From contig CAKVEW010000019.1 of NCBI GenBank assembly GCA_934746015.1, positions 1 through 55,742 on the forward strand: DNA of 55,742 nucleotides, read 5' to 3'. Both the position numbers and the translations under genes were made by a program. Below, one piece after another: positions 43,951 through 52,406 of this stretch. Position 1 is the stretch's first letter; every line of letters begins with the position of its first letter. This DNA comes from an uncultured Clostridium sp. (GTDB lineage: Bacteria > Bacillota > Clostridia > Clostridiales > Clostridiaceae). Below the pieces are notes generated by a model. That model saw only the letters and a list, made by a program, of their open reading frames with translations. It was not told where the DNA came from and made no database searches.

Positions 43951-43990
43951 AGACAGTTCGGAAGCCTCCTGTCTCTAAATAAAACTACGG
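43951..43990 (+). promoter_or_regulatory. preQ1-I-like riboswitch aptamer
   Basis: GACAG (43952-43956) pairs with CTGTC around the loop TTCGGAAGCCTC, followed by TCTAAATAAAACTACGG, the single-stranded A-rich tail and terminal CUA-x-GG expected of class I preQ1 aptamers. It precedes queT, a gene class often controlled by preQ1. CTACG of the tail (43985-43989) can instead pair with CGTAG (44026-44030), which overlaps the 5' arm of the next terminator. Confidence 0.7.
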
Positions 43991-44027
43991 TTATTAATTG
44001 CAATTTATATTAAGTGTGATTTATTCG

Positions 44028-44064
44028 TAGAGGGTTTTAATAAGTAACCCTCTATTTTTATTTC
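44028..44064 (+). terminator. riboswitch terminator
   Basis: TAGAGGGTT (44028-44036) pairs perfectly with AACCCTCTA (44046-44054), followed by TTTTTATTT. It is the likely expression platform of the preQ1-like aptamer, because its first bases compete with the aptamer tail. Confidence 0.8.
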
Positions 44065-44100
44065 TATACCTAATATAGCTTTATTTTAATTAGTTTTTTT

Positions 44101-44131
44101 AGGGGCTGTTTTAAGACAGCCCCTTAATTTT
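44101..44131 (+). terminator. second terminator before queT
   Basis: AGGGGCTGT (44101-44109) pairs with ACAGCCCCT (44116-44124), then TAATTTTT. It lies 10 nt before the queT ribosome binding site and is preceded by seven T, so there are two terminators in series between aptamer and gene. Confidence 0.8.
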
Positions 44132-44155
44132 TATAAACAATTGGAGGGAATTATT

Positions 44156-44656
44156 TTGAATAATAATTTAACATCTAAAATAGTAAAATCTGCTTTAATT
44201 GCAGCAATATATGCAGTATTAACTATAATACTAGCACCTATAAGCTATGGACCAATACAATTTAGAATATCTGAAATTTTAGTCCTTCTTGCTTTTCTAG
44301 ATCCTATATACATAGTTGGATTAACCTTAGGATGTCTAATATCAAATATATTTGGTGGATATGGATTGATGGATATTACTTTTGGTACTTTAGCAACTTT
44401 TTTAAGTGTAAGTGCTATATCAATTACATCAAAATATATTAAGTCAAATTTAGTTAGTTTAATTATATCATCTTTATGGCCAACTATATTTAACGGCCTA
44501 ATAGTTGGATGGATGCTAAGTGTAGTATCAAAAATACCTATGTTAATAACTATGCTACAAGTTGGAATAGGTGAGTTTGTAGTAGTAACTATAGTAGGAG
44601 TACCTATATTTAAGATTATTTCAGATAAATATAGAAATAAACTAGCCTTAGAATAA
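44156..44656 (+). CDS. queT: QueT family queuosine-precursor transporter
   Basis: Substrate-binding S component of an ECF-type transporter for a queuosine precursor (preQ1/preQ0 or queuine). 166 aa with about five or six hydrophobic helices; YGPIQFRISEILVLLAFLDP and GCLISNIFGGYGLMDITFGT are family hallmarks. The frame opens at a TTG (44141) that contains the GGAGGG site, so the start is the TTG at 44156. Control by the preQ1-like riboswitch upstream fits. The ECF energy module is not in this window. Confidence 0.9.
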   Translation: MNNNLTSKIVKSALIAAIYAVLTIILAPISYGPIQFRISEILVLLAFLDPIYIVGLTLGCLISNIFGGYGLMDITFGTLATFLSVSAISITSKYIKSNLVSLIISSLWPTIFNGLIVGWMLSVVSKIPMLITMLQVGIGEFVVVTIVGVPIFKIISDKYRNKLALE

Positions 44657-44663
44657 AAAAGAG

Positions 44664-44703
44664 TAAGCTTAGATACTTTATAGTTGTCTAAGCTTATTTT
44701 TTT
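44664..44703 (+). terminator. rho-independent terminator
   Basis: TAAGCTTAGA (44664-44673) pairs with TCTAAGCTTA (44687-44696), followed by a run of T. Confidence 0.85.
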
Positions 44704-44750
44704 AATTAAAATATACATATAAACTAATAGATAAAAATGAGGAGATTAAT

Positions 44751-46661
44751 ATGAATTTAATTACATTAGAAAATATAAATAAGACCTATAGTGAGAAAGT
44801 ATTATTAAAAAATGTTAATTTAAATATTAATGATGGCGATAAAATTGGTTTAATCGGATTAAATGGAGCTGGGAAATCTACCTTACTTAAAATACTAACT
44901 GGTAGAGATGAGTTCTTTGATGGTAAGGTTATAAAAGGAAAGAATATAAGAATAGAGTATTTAGCACAAGAAACAGTATATGATAATAACTCAACAGTAT
45001 TAGAACAAATATTTAAAGGCGATACACCAGAGATGCAGCTTTTAATGGAATATGAAGATTTATTAGAAAGAGTTACATTCGATACTTCTTTAAATGATAG
45101 ATTGATACAATTACAAAGTAAGATTGACACTATGAATCTTTGGGATTTAGAAAGTGATGCTAAAACTATATTAACAAAACTAGGTATTAGAGATTTTAAT
45201 CAAAAAATGTCTGAACTATCTGGTGGACAAAAAAAAAGGGTGTTTTTAGCTTCTTCTTTAATAACTCCATGTGAATTATTAGTACTAGATGAACCTACTA
45301 ACCATCTTGATTCAGATTCTATAGAATGGTTAGAAGAATATTTAAATAATAGAAAAGGTGCCTTAATTATGATTACTCATGATAGGTATTTCCTAGATAG
45401 GGTTACAAATAAGATTATAGAATTAGATAGAGGATCTCTTTATCAATATGAAGGTAACTATAGTGACTTCTTAGAAAAGAAAGCTGAAAGATTACAAGTA
45501 GAAGCAGCACAAGAAGAAAAAAGGCAAAAGCTTATACTAAAAGAATTAAAATGGGTAAGAAGAGGTGCTAAAGCTAGAACTACTAAGCAAAAGGCTAGAT
45601 TGCAAAGATTCGACGACTTAGTTAATACTGAAAATTTATCAGTTAATACAGATATAGATATGCCTTTTATAGGTAGAAGGTTAGGCAAAAAGATAATAGA
45701 AATAAATAATCTATCGAAATCTTATGGTGAAAAATCCTTAATTAAAGATTTAAGCTATATTTTTTCTAAGAATGATAGAATTGGTATTATAGGTAAAAAT
45801 GGAGTAGGTAAAACCACATTAATAAATATGATAACAGGTCTTTTAAAGCCTGATTATGGAACTATTGAAGTTGGTGATACAGTTAGTATAGGTACTTTTT
45901 CACAAGATAATACTCATATGGATTTAAATCAAAGAGCTATAGATTATATTAAAGAGGGTGGAGAAAATATTCCAACTGAAGATGGGTATACCATAACTGC
46001 TTCTCAATTAGCAGAAAGATTTTTATTTGATGGTACATTGCAATATACACCAATTGAAAAACTATCTGGTGGTGAAAGAAGGAGACTTCATTTATTAAGA
46101 ATCCTAATGGAATCTCCAAATATACTTATACTAGATGAGCCTACAAATGATTTAGATATTGAAACGCTAAAAATATTAGAAGATTTTCTTGATGAATTTA
46201 TTGGTGTAGTAATTATAGTTTCTCATGATAGATATTTCCTAGATAGACTTTGTAATAAGATTTTCTCATATGAAGGTGATGGAGTAATAAAACAATATGT
46301 AGGTAATTATAGTGATTATTTAATTTACAAGGAATATGAGAAGGCTAATGATAATACAATAACTACAAATAACAATGATAAAAAGCAATTAGACAAAAGT
46401 TATAAGAGTAAAGATACTAGGCCGAAATTTACATTTAAGGAACAAAAGGAATTTGAAGAAATATATGATATTATAGAAAAGATAGAACATGATATAACTG
46501 ATATAGAAAATAAAATGAATAAAAACTCAACAAATTACGGTGCCTTAAATGAATTAATTCAAGAAAAGGAATCCTTAGAAGAGGAACTTCTTATAAAATA
46601 CGAAAGATTAGAGTATTTAGAAGATATTGATAGAAAAATAAAAGAATATAAGAAAAATTAA
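44751..46661 (+). CDS. ABC-F family ATPase, Uup-like
   Basis: Soluble double-ABC protein of the ABC-F class, which acts on ribosomes rather than in transport. First ABC domain: GLNGAGKST, LSGGQKKRVFLASSL, LDEPTNHLD. Linker with the basic ABC-F motif around KELKWVRRGAKARTTKQKAR (about 263-283). Second ABC domain: GKNGVGKTT, LSGGERRRLHLLR, LDEPTNDLD. The C-terminal 80 residues are a coiled coil (KEFEEIYDIIEKIEHDITDI) typical of Uup. 636 aa. No sign that it is an antibiotic resistance determinant. Confidence 0.9.
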   Translation: MNLITLENINKTYSEKVLLKNVNLNINDGDKIGLIGLNGAGKSTLLKILTGRDEFFDGKVIKGKNIRIEYLAQETVYDNNSTVLEQIFKGDTPEMQLLMEYEDLLERVTFDTSLNDRLIQLQSKIDTMNLWDLESDAKTILTKLGIRDFNQKMSELSGGQKKRVFLASSLITPCELLVLDEPTNHLDSDSIEWLEEYLNNRKGALIMITHDRYFLDRVTNKIIELDRGSLYQYEGNYSDFLEKKAERLQVEAAQEEKRQKLILKELKWVRRGAKARTTKQKARLQRFDDLVNTENLSVNTDIDMPFIGRRLGKKIIEINNLSKSYGEKSLIKDLSYIFSKNDRIGIIGKNGVGKTTLINMITGLLKPDYGTIEVGDTVSIGTFSQDNTHMDLNQRAIDYIKEGGENIPTEDGYTITASQLAERFLFDGTLQYTPIEKLSGGERRRLHLLRILMESPNILILDEPTNDLDIETLKILEDFLDEFIGVVIIVSHDRYFLDRLCNKIFSYEGDGVIKQYVGNYSDYLIYKEYEKANDNTITTNNNDKKQLDKSYKSKDTRPKFTFKEQKEFEEIYDIIEKIEHDITDIENKMNKNSTNYGALNELIQEKESLEEELLIKYERLEYLEDIDRKIKEYKKN

Positions 46662-46740
46662 TAATTACTTTTATGCCTATTATAAATATAGTATAATATT
46701 TGTGTAAAATTACTATAATTATGACTTTAAGGAGATAAGC

Positions 46741-47214
46741 ATGAAGAAACTTTTGAAAGCATTAAGTATTTCAATATTATGTATTGCATTTATTGGATGT
46801 ACAAATAATAAGACAAAGGGGAATGAATTAAAGGAAGGATTAACTGCAATGGATGTAGTTATGAATGTTGAAGAAAAGGCCCCAATGCAAATGCCTATGG
46901 AACTAGATGAAGAAATGGCTAAGGATTTAGCAAATCTTAACTTAGAAGATGTAGAGGACTATGGAATTATAAAGGCAATGATAATTAATTCAGCTGATAT
47001 GGCAGTAGTAGTAAAAGCTAAAGAAGGAAAAATAGAATCCGTAAAAGCTTCATTACAAGAAATGTTAGATACTGAAAGAAATAGTGCATATTTACCTGAT
47101 CAGAAGGAAAAAGTAGAAAAAGCCATTTTTACTGAAAAAGGTAATTATGTTATATTATTAGTTAATGAAGATGTGAAAGCAGCAAAAAAAGCTGTAGATG
47201 AGTGTTTTCAATAA
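46741..47214 (+). CDS. DUF4358 family lipoprotein
   Basis: Exported lipoprotein: hydrophobic signal MKKLLKALSISILCIAFIGC with lipobox Cys20. The remaining 137 residues match the DUF4358 pattern (YGIIKAMIINSADMAVVVKA, and TEKGNYVILLVNEDVKAAKK). DUF4358 proteins are often encoded beside MBOAT and DHHW genes, as here, so it probably assists extracellular O-acylation of a cell-wall or secreted polymer. A terminator separates it from the next gene. Confidence 0.8.
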   Translation: MKKLLKALSISILCIAFIGCTNNKTKGNELKEGLTAMDVVMNVEEKAPMQMPMELDEEMAKDLANLNLEDVEDYGIIKAMIINSADMAVVVKAKEGKIESVKASLQEMLDTERNSAYLPDQKEKVEKAIFTEKGNYVILLVNEDVKAAKKAVDECFQ

Positions 47215-47224
47215 TTAGTTTTTT

Positions 47225-47262
47225 AGCTAGATAAGAATATTATTTCTTATCTAGCTTTTTTA
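47225..47262 (+). terminator. terminator between lipoprotein and MBOAT genes
   Basis: AGCTAGATAAGAA (47225-47237) pairs perfectly with TTCTTATCTAGCT (47244-47256), followed by T residues. It lies only 12 nt before the MBOAT start, so read-through or an internal promoter must supply the downstream genes. Confidence 0.85.
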
Positions 47263-47273
47263 GAAAGGATATT

Positions 47274-48644
47274 ATGGTATTTAGTAGCTTAATTTTCATA
47301 TTTAGATTCTTACCAATTTTTTTAATCATATATTTCTTAACCCCTAAAAAATATAAGAATTTTACTTTACTTATATTTAGTTTATTATTTTATAGCCTAG
47401 GGGAACCTGTATATTTTCCCCTTATGATTGCATCAATATTAGTTGATTACTCTGTAGCAATTTCTATAGAAAATAATTTTAATAATAAAGCTAAATGTAA
47501 CTTTTTACTTATAATTTCTATATTTTTTAATATCGGAATGTTATTTTTCTTTAAGTATTTCAACTTTTTTATAGATAATATAAATTTAATATTTTCTACC
47601 TCATTAAAAAATATAAATTTATCATTACCTCTAGGTATAAGTTTTTATACTTTTCAAACCTTATCTTATTCTATTGATGTATTTATGGGGAAAGTAAAAG
47701 CTGAAAGAAATATAATAGACTTTGGTGCCTTTGTTTCTTCTTTCCCTCAACTTATCGCTGGACCAATAGTAAAATATACAGATATTAATAAAGAAATTAA
47801 GGAACGTCATAATTCTTTAGATAACTTTGAAACAGGATTAGAAGAATTTGTAATAGGTCTTGGAAAAAAAGTTTTAATTGCTAATAATATAGGTATGCTT
47901 TGGAATGAAATATACTCTAAAAATATAAATGATATATCAATGCCTTTAGCTTGGATAGGAATATTATCATTTGCATTTCAAATATATTTTGATTTTAGTG
48001 GATACTCCTCTATGGCAATAGGTCTTGGGAAAATTTTAGGGTTTAATTTTCCTGAAAATTTTAATTTCCCTTATATATCAAGAAGTATTAGCGAATTCTG
48101 GCGTAGGTGGCACATAACACTTGGTTCCTGGCTTAAGGAATATGTTTATATACCATTAGGGGGAAATAGAGTTAATAAGAAGAGATTTTTCTTTAATCTT
48201 TTAATATTATGGTTTTTAACAGGCTTTTGGCATGGTGCAGAATATACATTTATACTTTGGGGTTTATATTTTTTCTTATTAATATATATGGAAAAGAGAT
48301 TTCTTTATAAATTCCTAGATAATAATAAAGGCTTTTCTCATATTTATACTATCTTTTTCTTATTGATTGGATGGACTATATTTGCTATTGATGAAATAAG
48401 CTTGTTAATTATTTATATAGGTAGAATGTTTTCTTTTAACTTTACACAAGATTGGATTTACTATTTTAATAACTATATTGTAATTTTTATTATATGTTTT
48501 ATTTCTTCAACACCATTAATTTTAAGAGTCTATATGAAGATGAATAAAACAATTAAATCAATAGTAATTATTACCATCTTCCTTTTATCAATAGCTTATT
48601 TAGTTGATAGTACATACAATCCATTTTTATATTTTAGATTTTAA
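47274..48644 (+). CDS. MBOAT family O-acyltransferase (AlgI/DltB-like)
   Basis: Integral membrane enzyme with about ten helices that passes acyl groups across the membrane. MBOAT hallmarks: SEFWRRWHITLGSWLKEYVY, IPLGGNRVNKKR and the catalytic His in LTGFWHGAEYTFILWGLY. 456 aa, like AlgI and PatA. Its partner, the DHHW protein encoded 16 nt downstream, would complete transfer to the polymer. The acylated polymer is not identified here. Confidence 0.9.
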   Translation: MVFSSLIFIFRFLPIFLIIYFLTPKKYKNFTLLIFSLLFYSLGEPVYFPLMIASILVDYSVAISIENNFNNKAKCNFLLIISIFFNIGMLFFFKYFNFFIDNINLIFSTSLKNINLSLPLGISFYTFQTLSYSIDVFMGKVKAERNIIDFGAFVSSFPQLIAGPIVKYTDINKEIKERHNSLDNFETGLEEFVIGLGKKVLIANNIGMLWNEIYSKNINDISMPLAWIGILSFAFQIYFDFSGYSSMAIGLGKILGFNFPENFNFPYISRSISEFWRRWHITLGSWLKEYVYIPLGGNRVNKKRFFFNLLILWFLTGFWHGAEYTFILWGLYFFLLIYMEKRFLYKFLDNNKGFSHIYTIFFLLIGWTIFAIDEISLLIIYIGRMFSFNFTQDWIYYFNNYIVIFIICFISSTPLILRVYMKMNKTIKSIVIITIFLLSIAYLVDSTYNPFLYFRF

Positions 48645-48660
48645 CAGGAGTTATTACATT

Positions 48661-49779
48661 ATGAAAAACATAAAGAAATATCCTATAAGTTTCTCTATAA
48701 TAACATTAATTGCAGTGGTTACTATAGTTGATATATTAAATAAAGATATAGAATTTTCTTTTTTCGAAAATAGATCCTTAGCACAAAAGCCTGAATTTGA
48801 TTATGATGATTTTAAAGATGGAAGATACTTTAAAAACTATGAAAGATATATAAACGATCAATTCTTATTAAGAAACTCTTGGATAAATATAAAATCTTTA
48901 GCAGAGTTTGCTTTAGGTAAAAAAGAAAATAATGATATTATTTATGGAGATAAGAACTTTTTATTTGATAAATTTGAAAATATAGATGAGATAAATTTAA
49001 ATAAGAATATTAATACATTAAAAGATTTTATATCATCAAATAACTCTGATTTTAATATTATGATAATACCAGAATCCTTTAGTATATATAAAGAACTATT
49101 GCCTTATGGTCTTAATTTAGCTAATGAGATTCAATATATAAATAATATAAATACGGAGTTTAATAAATTAAATAATACAAAAATCATTAATATAATAGAT
49201 ACACTTATTAATAATAAAGAAAGCTATATATACTATAAAACTGACCATCATTGGACTTCCCTTGGGGCATATTTAGCTTATAAGGAATTTGCAAATGAAA
49301 ACAATATAATTCCTATGGATATTAGTGATTTAGGTGAAAATAGGGTAGATAATTTTCTGGGAACATACTTTTCGAAGTCTAAAAATTTTAATGTAAAAGA
49401 AGATTATATACTATATTATGATATTAATAATATTAAGGTAAGCATAGATGGAGTAGAAGTAGATGGATTAAATGATAATTCTAAGTGGAGTAGTAGTGAT
49501 AAGTACTCAGCTTTTTTGAGAGGAAACAATGGTCTAACTATTATTAAAAATAATTCTTTAAAAGATAATTCGAAAATATTAGTTATAAAAGACTCTTTTT
49601 CAAATTCTTTTATACAATTTTTAATAAATAATTATAGTGAAGTATATGTAGTAGACTTAAGGAGTTTTATAGGTAGTTTTAATGATTTTTATAGTAATAA
49701 TGATTTTAAAACAGTACTAATTATGTATAGTTTCAAGAATTTAGTAAATGATGTTAACATTTCAAGAATAAAATATTAA
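48661..49779 (+). CDS. DHHW family protein (AlgJ/AlgX-like acyl-transfer partner)
   Basis: Exported SGNH-like protein anchored by an N-terminal helix (residues 8-26). The family motif is KTDHHWTSLGAYLAYKEF, with a probable nucleophile Ser in VIKDSFSNSF, giving the Ser-Asp-His arrangement of AlgJ/AlgX. The frame opens at 48604 inside the MBOAT gene, but CAGGAG 10 nt before the ATG at 48661 sets the start (372 aa). Cotranscribed with the MBOAT gene. Confidence 0.88.
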   Translation: MKNIKKYPISFSIITLIAVVTIVDILNKDIEFSFFENRSLAQKPEFDYDDFKDGRYFKNYERYINDQFLLRNSWINIKSLAEFALGKKENNDIIYGDKNFLFDKFENIDEINLNKNINTLKDFISSNNSDFNIMIIPESFSIYKELLPYGLNLANEIQYINNINTEFNKLNNTKIINIIDTLINNKESYIYYKTDHHWTSLGAYLAYKEFANENNIIPMDISDLGENRVDNFLGTYFSKSKNFNVKEDYILYYDINNIKVSIDGVEVDGLNDNSKWSSSDKYSAFLRGNNGLTIIKNNSLKDNSKILVIKDSFSNSFIQFLINNYSEVYVVDLRSFIGSFNDFYSNNDFKTVLIMYSFKNLVNDVNISRIKY

Positions 49780-49796
49780 TCTTTACATTTAGTTTA

Positions 49797-49825
49797 TTGA
49801 CAAGACTCTTATAATTTGATAATCT
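49797..49825 (+). promoter_or_regulatory. promoter of the acetate/succinate transporter gene
   Basis: TTGACA (49797-49802), 17 bp, TAATCT (49820-49825), about 30 nt before the gene's AGGAGG. Confidence 0.6.
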
Positions 49826-49863
49826 TTTAAAGGTTATTATATATACATACATAGGAGGACAAA

Positions 49864-50472
49864 ATGGAAGGAACAAAAGAAGTAAAAATCTTAGTAGCTG
49901 ACCCATCAGCATTAGGATTATTCGGACTAGCTGTAATTACATTAGTTGCATCATCTCAAAAGTTAGGATTAACAAGTGGAGTATCTTTAGTATTACCTTG
50001 GGCAATATTTTTAGGAGCGACTGCTCAATTATTTGCATGTATAAATGACTTTAAACATAATAATACTTTTGGTGCTACTGCTTTTGGAGCATATGCATTT
50101 TTCTGGTATGCAATGGGAATGACTTGGTTAATACAAAATGGTGTATTTGGAGAAAATTTAGCTCTTTCAGCAGACAGTAAGCAATTAGGTTTTGCTTTCT
50201 TAGCATATTTAATATTTACAATATTTATGACTATAGGAGCTATGGAAACTCATAAAGTTTTATTTACAATATTTGTTTTAATAGACTTCTTATTCATAGG
50301 ATTAACATTAAATGCATTTAATATCCTGCCACATTTTTCTCATAATCTTGCTGCATATTCTGAACTTGGAATAGCTTTAGTATCTTTTTATGGCTGTGGA
50401 GCAGCAGTGTTAAATAAGCATTTTGGCAAAGTTTTCTTACCAGTAGGAAAGCCATTTAATATTTTTAAATAA
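49864..50472 (+). CDS. GPR1/FUN34/YaaH family acetate/succinate transporter
   Basis: Six-helix membrane protein importing or exporting acetate or succinate with protons (SatP family). The N-terminal VADPSALGLFGLAVITL is the family's N-P-A-P-L-G-L-type signature, with Asp-Pro-Ser-Ala here; LGATAQLFACINDFKHNNTF and AFGAYAFFWYAMG are the other conserved parts. 202 aa, normal. Monocistronic with its own promoter and terminator. Confidence 0.92.
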   Translation: MEGTKEVKILVADPSALGLFGLAVITLVASSQKLGLTSGVSLVLPWAIFLGATAQLFACINDFKHNNTFGATAFGAYAFFWYAMGMTWLIQNGVFGENLALSADSKQLGFAFLAYLIFTIFMTIGAMETHKVLFTIFVLIDFLFIGLTLNAFNILPHFSHNLAAYSELGIALVSFYGCGAAVLNKHFGKVFLPVGKPFNIFK

Positions 50473-50492
50473 ATAATATGTAATATTTATAA

Positions 50493-50537
50493 AAATAGTG
50501 TTATAGTTGTAATATACTATAGCACTATTTTTTTATA
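50493..50537 (+). terminator. rho-independent terminator
   Basis: AAATAGTGTTATAGT (50493-50507) pairs with ACTATAGCACTATTT (50516-50530, one G-U), then T residues. Confidence 0.85.
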
Positions 50538-50554
50538 AAAAGGAGAAATAATAA

Positions 50555-50734
50555 ATGAAATTATATGTATTTTTAAAAGGCAAAAAAGATCCTGTAATAT
50601 ATGAGGGAGAAAAAATAGATGTAGTAGATTTCACTTTAAACGGAAATGACTATAAGCAAATTAGATACTTCAAAAAGGGAAGTTCTAAATCTGAATTAAT
50701 TTTAAAAGAATTAATTACTAATATTAAGAATTAA
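50555..50734 (+). CDS. small hypothetical protein, 59 aa
   Basis: AAAAGGAG (50538-50545) precedes an ATG at 50555 that opens 59 codons: MKLYVFLKGKKDPVIYEGEK at the start, QIRYFKKGSSKSELILKELI near the end. Alternating hydrophobic and polar residues suggest a small beta-rich domain, perhaps binding nucleic acid. Not recognised. Good ribosome binding site and position after a terminator support a real gene. Confidence 0.65.
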   Translation: MKLYVFLKGKKDPVIYEGEKIDVVDFTLNGNDYKQIRYFKKGSSKSELILKELITNIKN

Positions 50735-50766
50735 TTAAGTAAAATAATAAAAGTTCTAAAATTTAT

Positions 50767-50882
50767 ATACTTACAATAAAATAATACTGCAAAGATACTT
50801 ACAGCACATAAATAAACGTATCTTGAGTAAGACACTAACAGCTTTAATTTATATTAAATTAGTATATATTATTATGTGTCTT
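50767..50882 (+). ncRNA. candidate structured RNA: two similar hairpins before the Ro60-like gene
   Basis: The motif AAGA-Y-ACT-W-ACAGC occurs at 50792-50805 and 50829-50842. Each copy opens a hairpin: AAGATAC with GTATCTT (50792-50798, 50818-50824) and AAGACAC with GTGTCTT (50829-50835, 50876-50882). The one base that differs between the stems changes on both sides (T-A to C-G), as expected for selected RNA structure. The second hairpin contains a further stem, TAATTTA with TAAATTA. A third partial copy, ATACTTACA, is at 50767-50775. It may be a leader element or a small RNA; identity unknown. Confidence 0.5.
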
Positions 50883-50901
50883 GATATTTAAGGAGGGGGT
50901 T

Positions 50902-52320
50902 ATGTCTGAAGTTTTAAGTAAAATTAGAAAAGAACTATATAAACTTTCTGAAATGGATTATGACCATGAAGAAGAGAGCTCTATTACAGCTATTGAGAGT
51001 TTTATTAAAGATATATCCTATTTAAGAAATGCTTCCGAAGAAGAAATAATAAATAGATTTAATGATATATTATTATTTAACTATGATGAAAGTTTAAAGT
51101 TTTTATTTTTTGTAAGAAGTATTAATAGTGGATTAGGGGAGAGAAGAATATTTAGAGTCTTATTAAAATATTTAGCAAAAGAGAATCCAAGTATGATAGA
51201 AAATAATATTAGAATAATCCCAAAATACGGAAGATGGGACGATTTATACGCTTTATTTGATACATCATTAGAAGGAAGAGTAGTTACTATATTTAAATCT
51301 CAAATTCAAAAGGATTTAAATTCAAAGAAGCCTTCAACTTTAGGAAAATGGTTAAAATCTGAAAATTCTTCATCAAAAGAAAGTAGATCCCTAGGATATA
51401 AAACAAGAGTACTATTAGATTACTCACCAAAAGAATATAGAAAATTATTATCTAATTTAAGAAGAAAGCTTAATTTAGTAGAAAGCAATATTACAACAAA
51501 GCAATACCAAAAAATTAATTATGAAAGCCTTTCTAAAATAGCTTTAACAAAATATAAGAAAGCATTTCTCAGAAATGATAATAAGAAATATAATTTCTAT
51601 TTAAAAAATGAATATTATATCAAAAATTTTTCACCAACTAAAATAATTAGTTATTTAAATGCTGGTGTTGATTCAGAGATTTTAAATAAGAAAATTGAAA
51701 AACTCTTATTTGATATAATTATTAAAGAAGCAAAAATATTAGAGGATTCAATTATCATAAATGGATTAAAGGAAGATGAAAATTACGACATTAAAAGCTT
51801 ACTTTTATTTACAATCGTTTTATACAAAAAAATAAATTTGAACGTATTTAAAAACTATTATATATCTTTTAAGAAAAATCCTAAATTCAATAAATTATCA
51901 GAATCGAATACTATTAATAATATTAAATCCATATATAATAAATACACAAATTTTAATATTAATTTAGATTCAGCTTTAGATTTACTTTTATTTACATTGT
52001 TAAAGAAAAACATTAATATAGATTCGGTTCCAAAATCAATATTATTTATTTATAATGATGAAGAAGATATAGAATTCCAAAATTCAGAAGCTTTCAAAGA
52101 AAAATGGTTAAAAGCTGGTTTCAAAGATCCTAAAATTAAGCTATGGAACTTAAAAAACTTAAAAGAAGGTTTTTCTATTGTAAAGGATGGAAATATAATT
52201 AGAATTTCAGGATATGATCAAAATATCTGGCCGTACTTATTAGAATCTAAACCTATAAGTAATTCTGAAATTATCATAAATAAATATAGAAAAGTGAACT
52301 TTAAAGATATAATTAATTAA
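50902..52320 (+). CDS. DUF2828 / Ro60-TROVE-like protein lacking the MIDAS
   Basis: 472 aa after choosing the ATG at 50902, which follows AGGAGGGGG; a TTG at 50881 lies upstream without a site. The N-terminal helical repeats show SLKFLFFVRSINSGLGERR and IPKYGRWDDLYALFD, the core of DUF2828, a relative of the TROVE ring that binds structured RNA in Ro60. The C-terminal half aligns in order with the vWA domain of that family (YYISFKKNPKFNKL, LFIYNDEEDIEFQ, LWNLKN, ISGYDQNIWPYLL), but no D-x-S-x-S metal motif is present where expected (IIINGLKED), and the later Thr is also missing. Role unknown; RNA binding is plausible. Confidence 0.7.
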   Translation: MSEVLSKIRKELYKLSEMDYDHEEESSITAIESFIKDISYLRNASEEEIINRFNDILLFNYDESLKFLFFVRSINSGLGERRIFRVLLKYLAKENPSMIENNIRIIPKYGRWDDLYALFDTSLEGRVVTIFKSQIQKDLNSKKPSTLGKWLKSENSSSKESRSLGYKTRVLLDYSPKEYRKLLSNLRRKLNLVESNITTKQYQKINYESLSKIALTKYKKAFLRNDNKKYNFYLKNEYYIKNFSPTKIISYLNAGVDSEILNKKIEKLLFDIIIKEAKILEDSIIINGLKEDENYDIKSLLLFTIVLYKKINLNVFKNYYISFKKNPKFNKLSESNTINNIKSIYNKYTNFNINLDSALDLLLFTLLKKNINIDSVPKSILFIYNDEEDIEFQNSEAFKEKWLKAGFKDPKIKLWNLKNLKEGFSIVKDGNIIRISGYDQNIWPYLLESKPISNSEIIINKYRKVNFKDIIN

Positions 52321-52345
52321 GCAATGCTAAAATGCATTGCATTTA
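52321..52345 (+). terminator. weak terminator
   Basis: GCAATGC (52321-52327) pairs with GCATTGC (52334-52340) directly after the stop, but only a few T residues follow. Confidence 0.5.
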
Positions 52346-52406
52346 TAAAATTACTTTACATAATATTTAATATGTTGTAACTATATTTTATAAAAAACCC
52401 TAAAAA

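Noticed and set aside
44751..46661. ABC-F protein as an antibiotic-resistance determinant
   Set aside because: The C-terminal coiled coil and motifs fit the housekeeping Uup type, and there are no resistance or mobility genes nearby.
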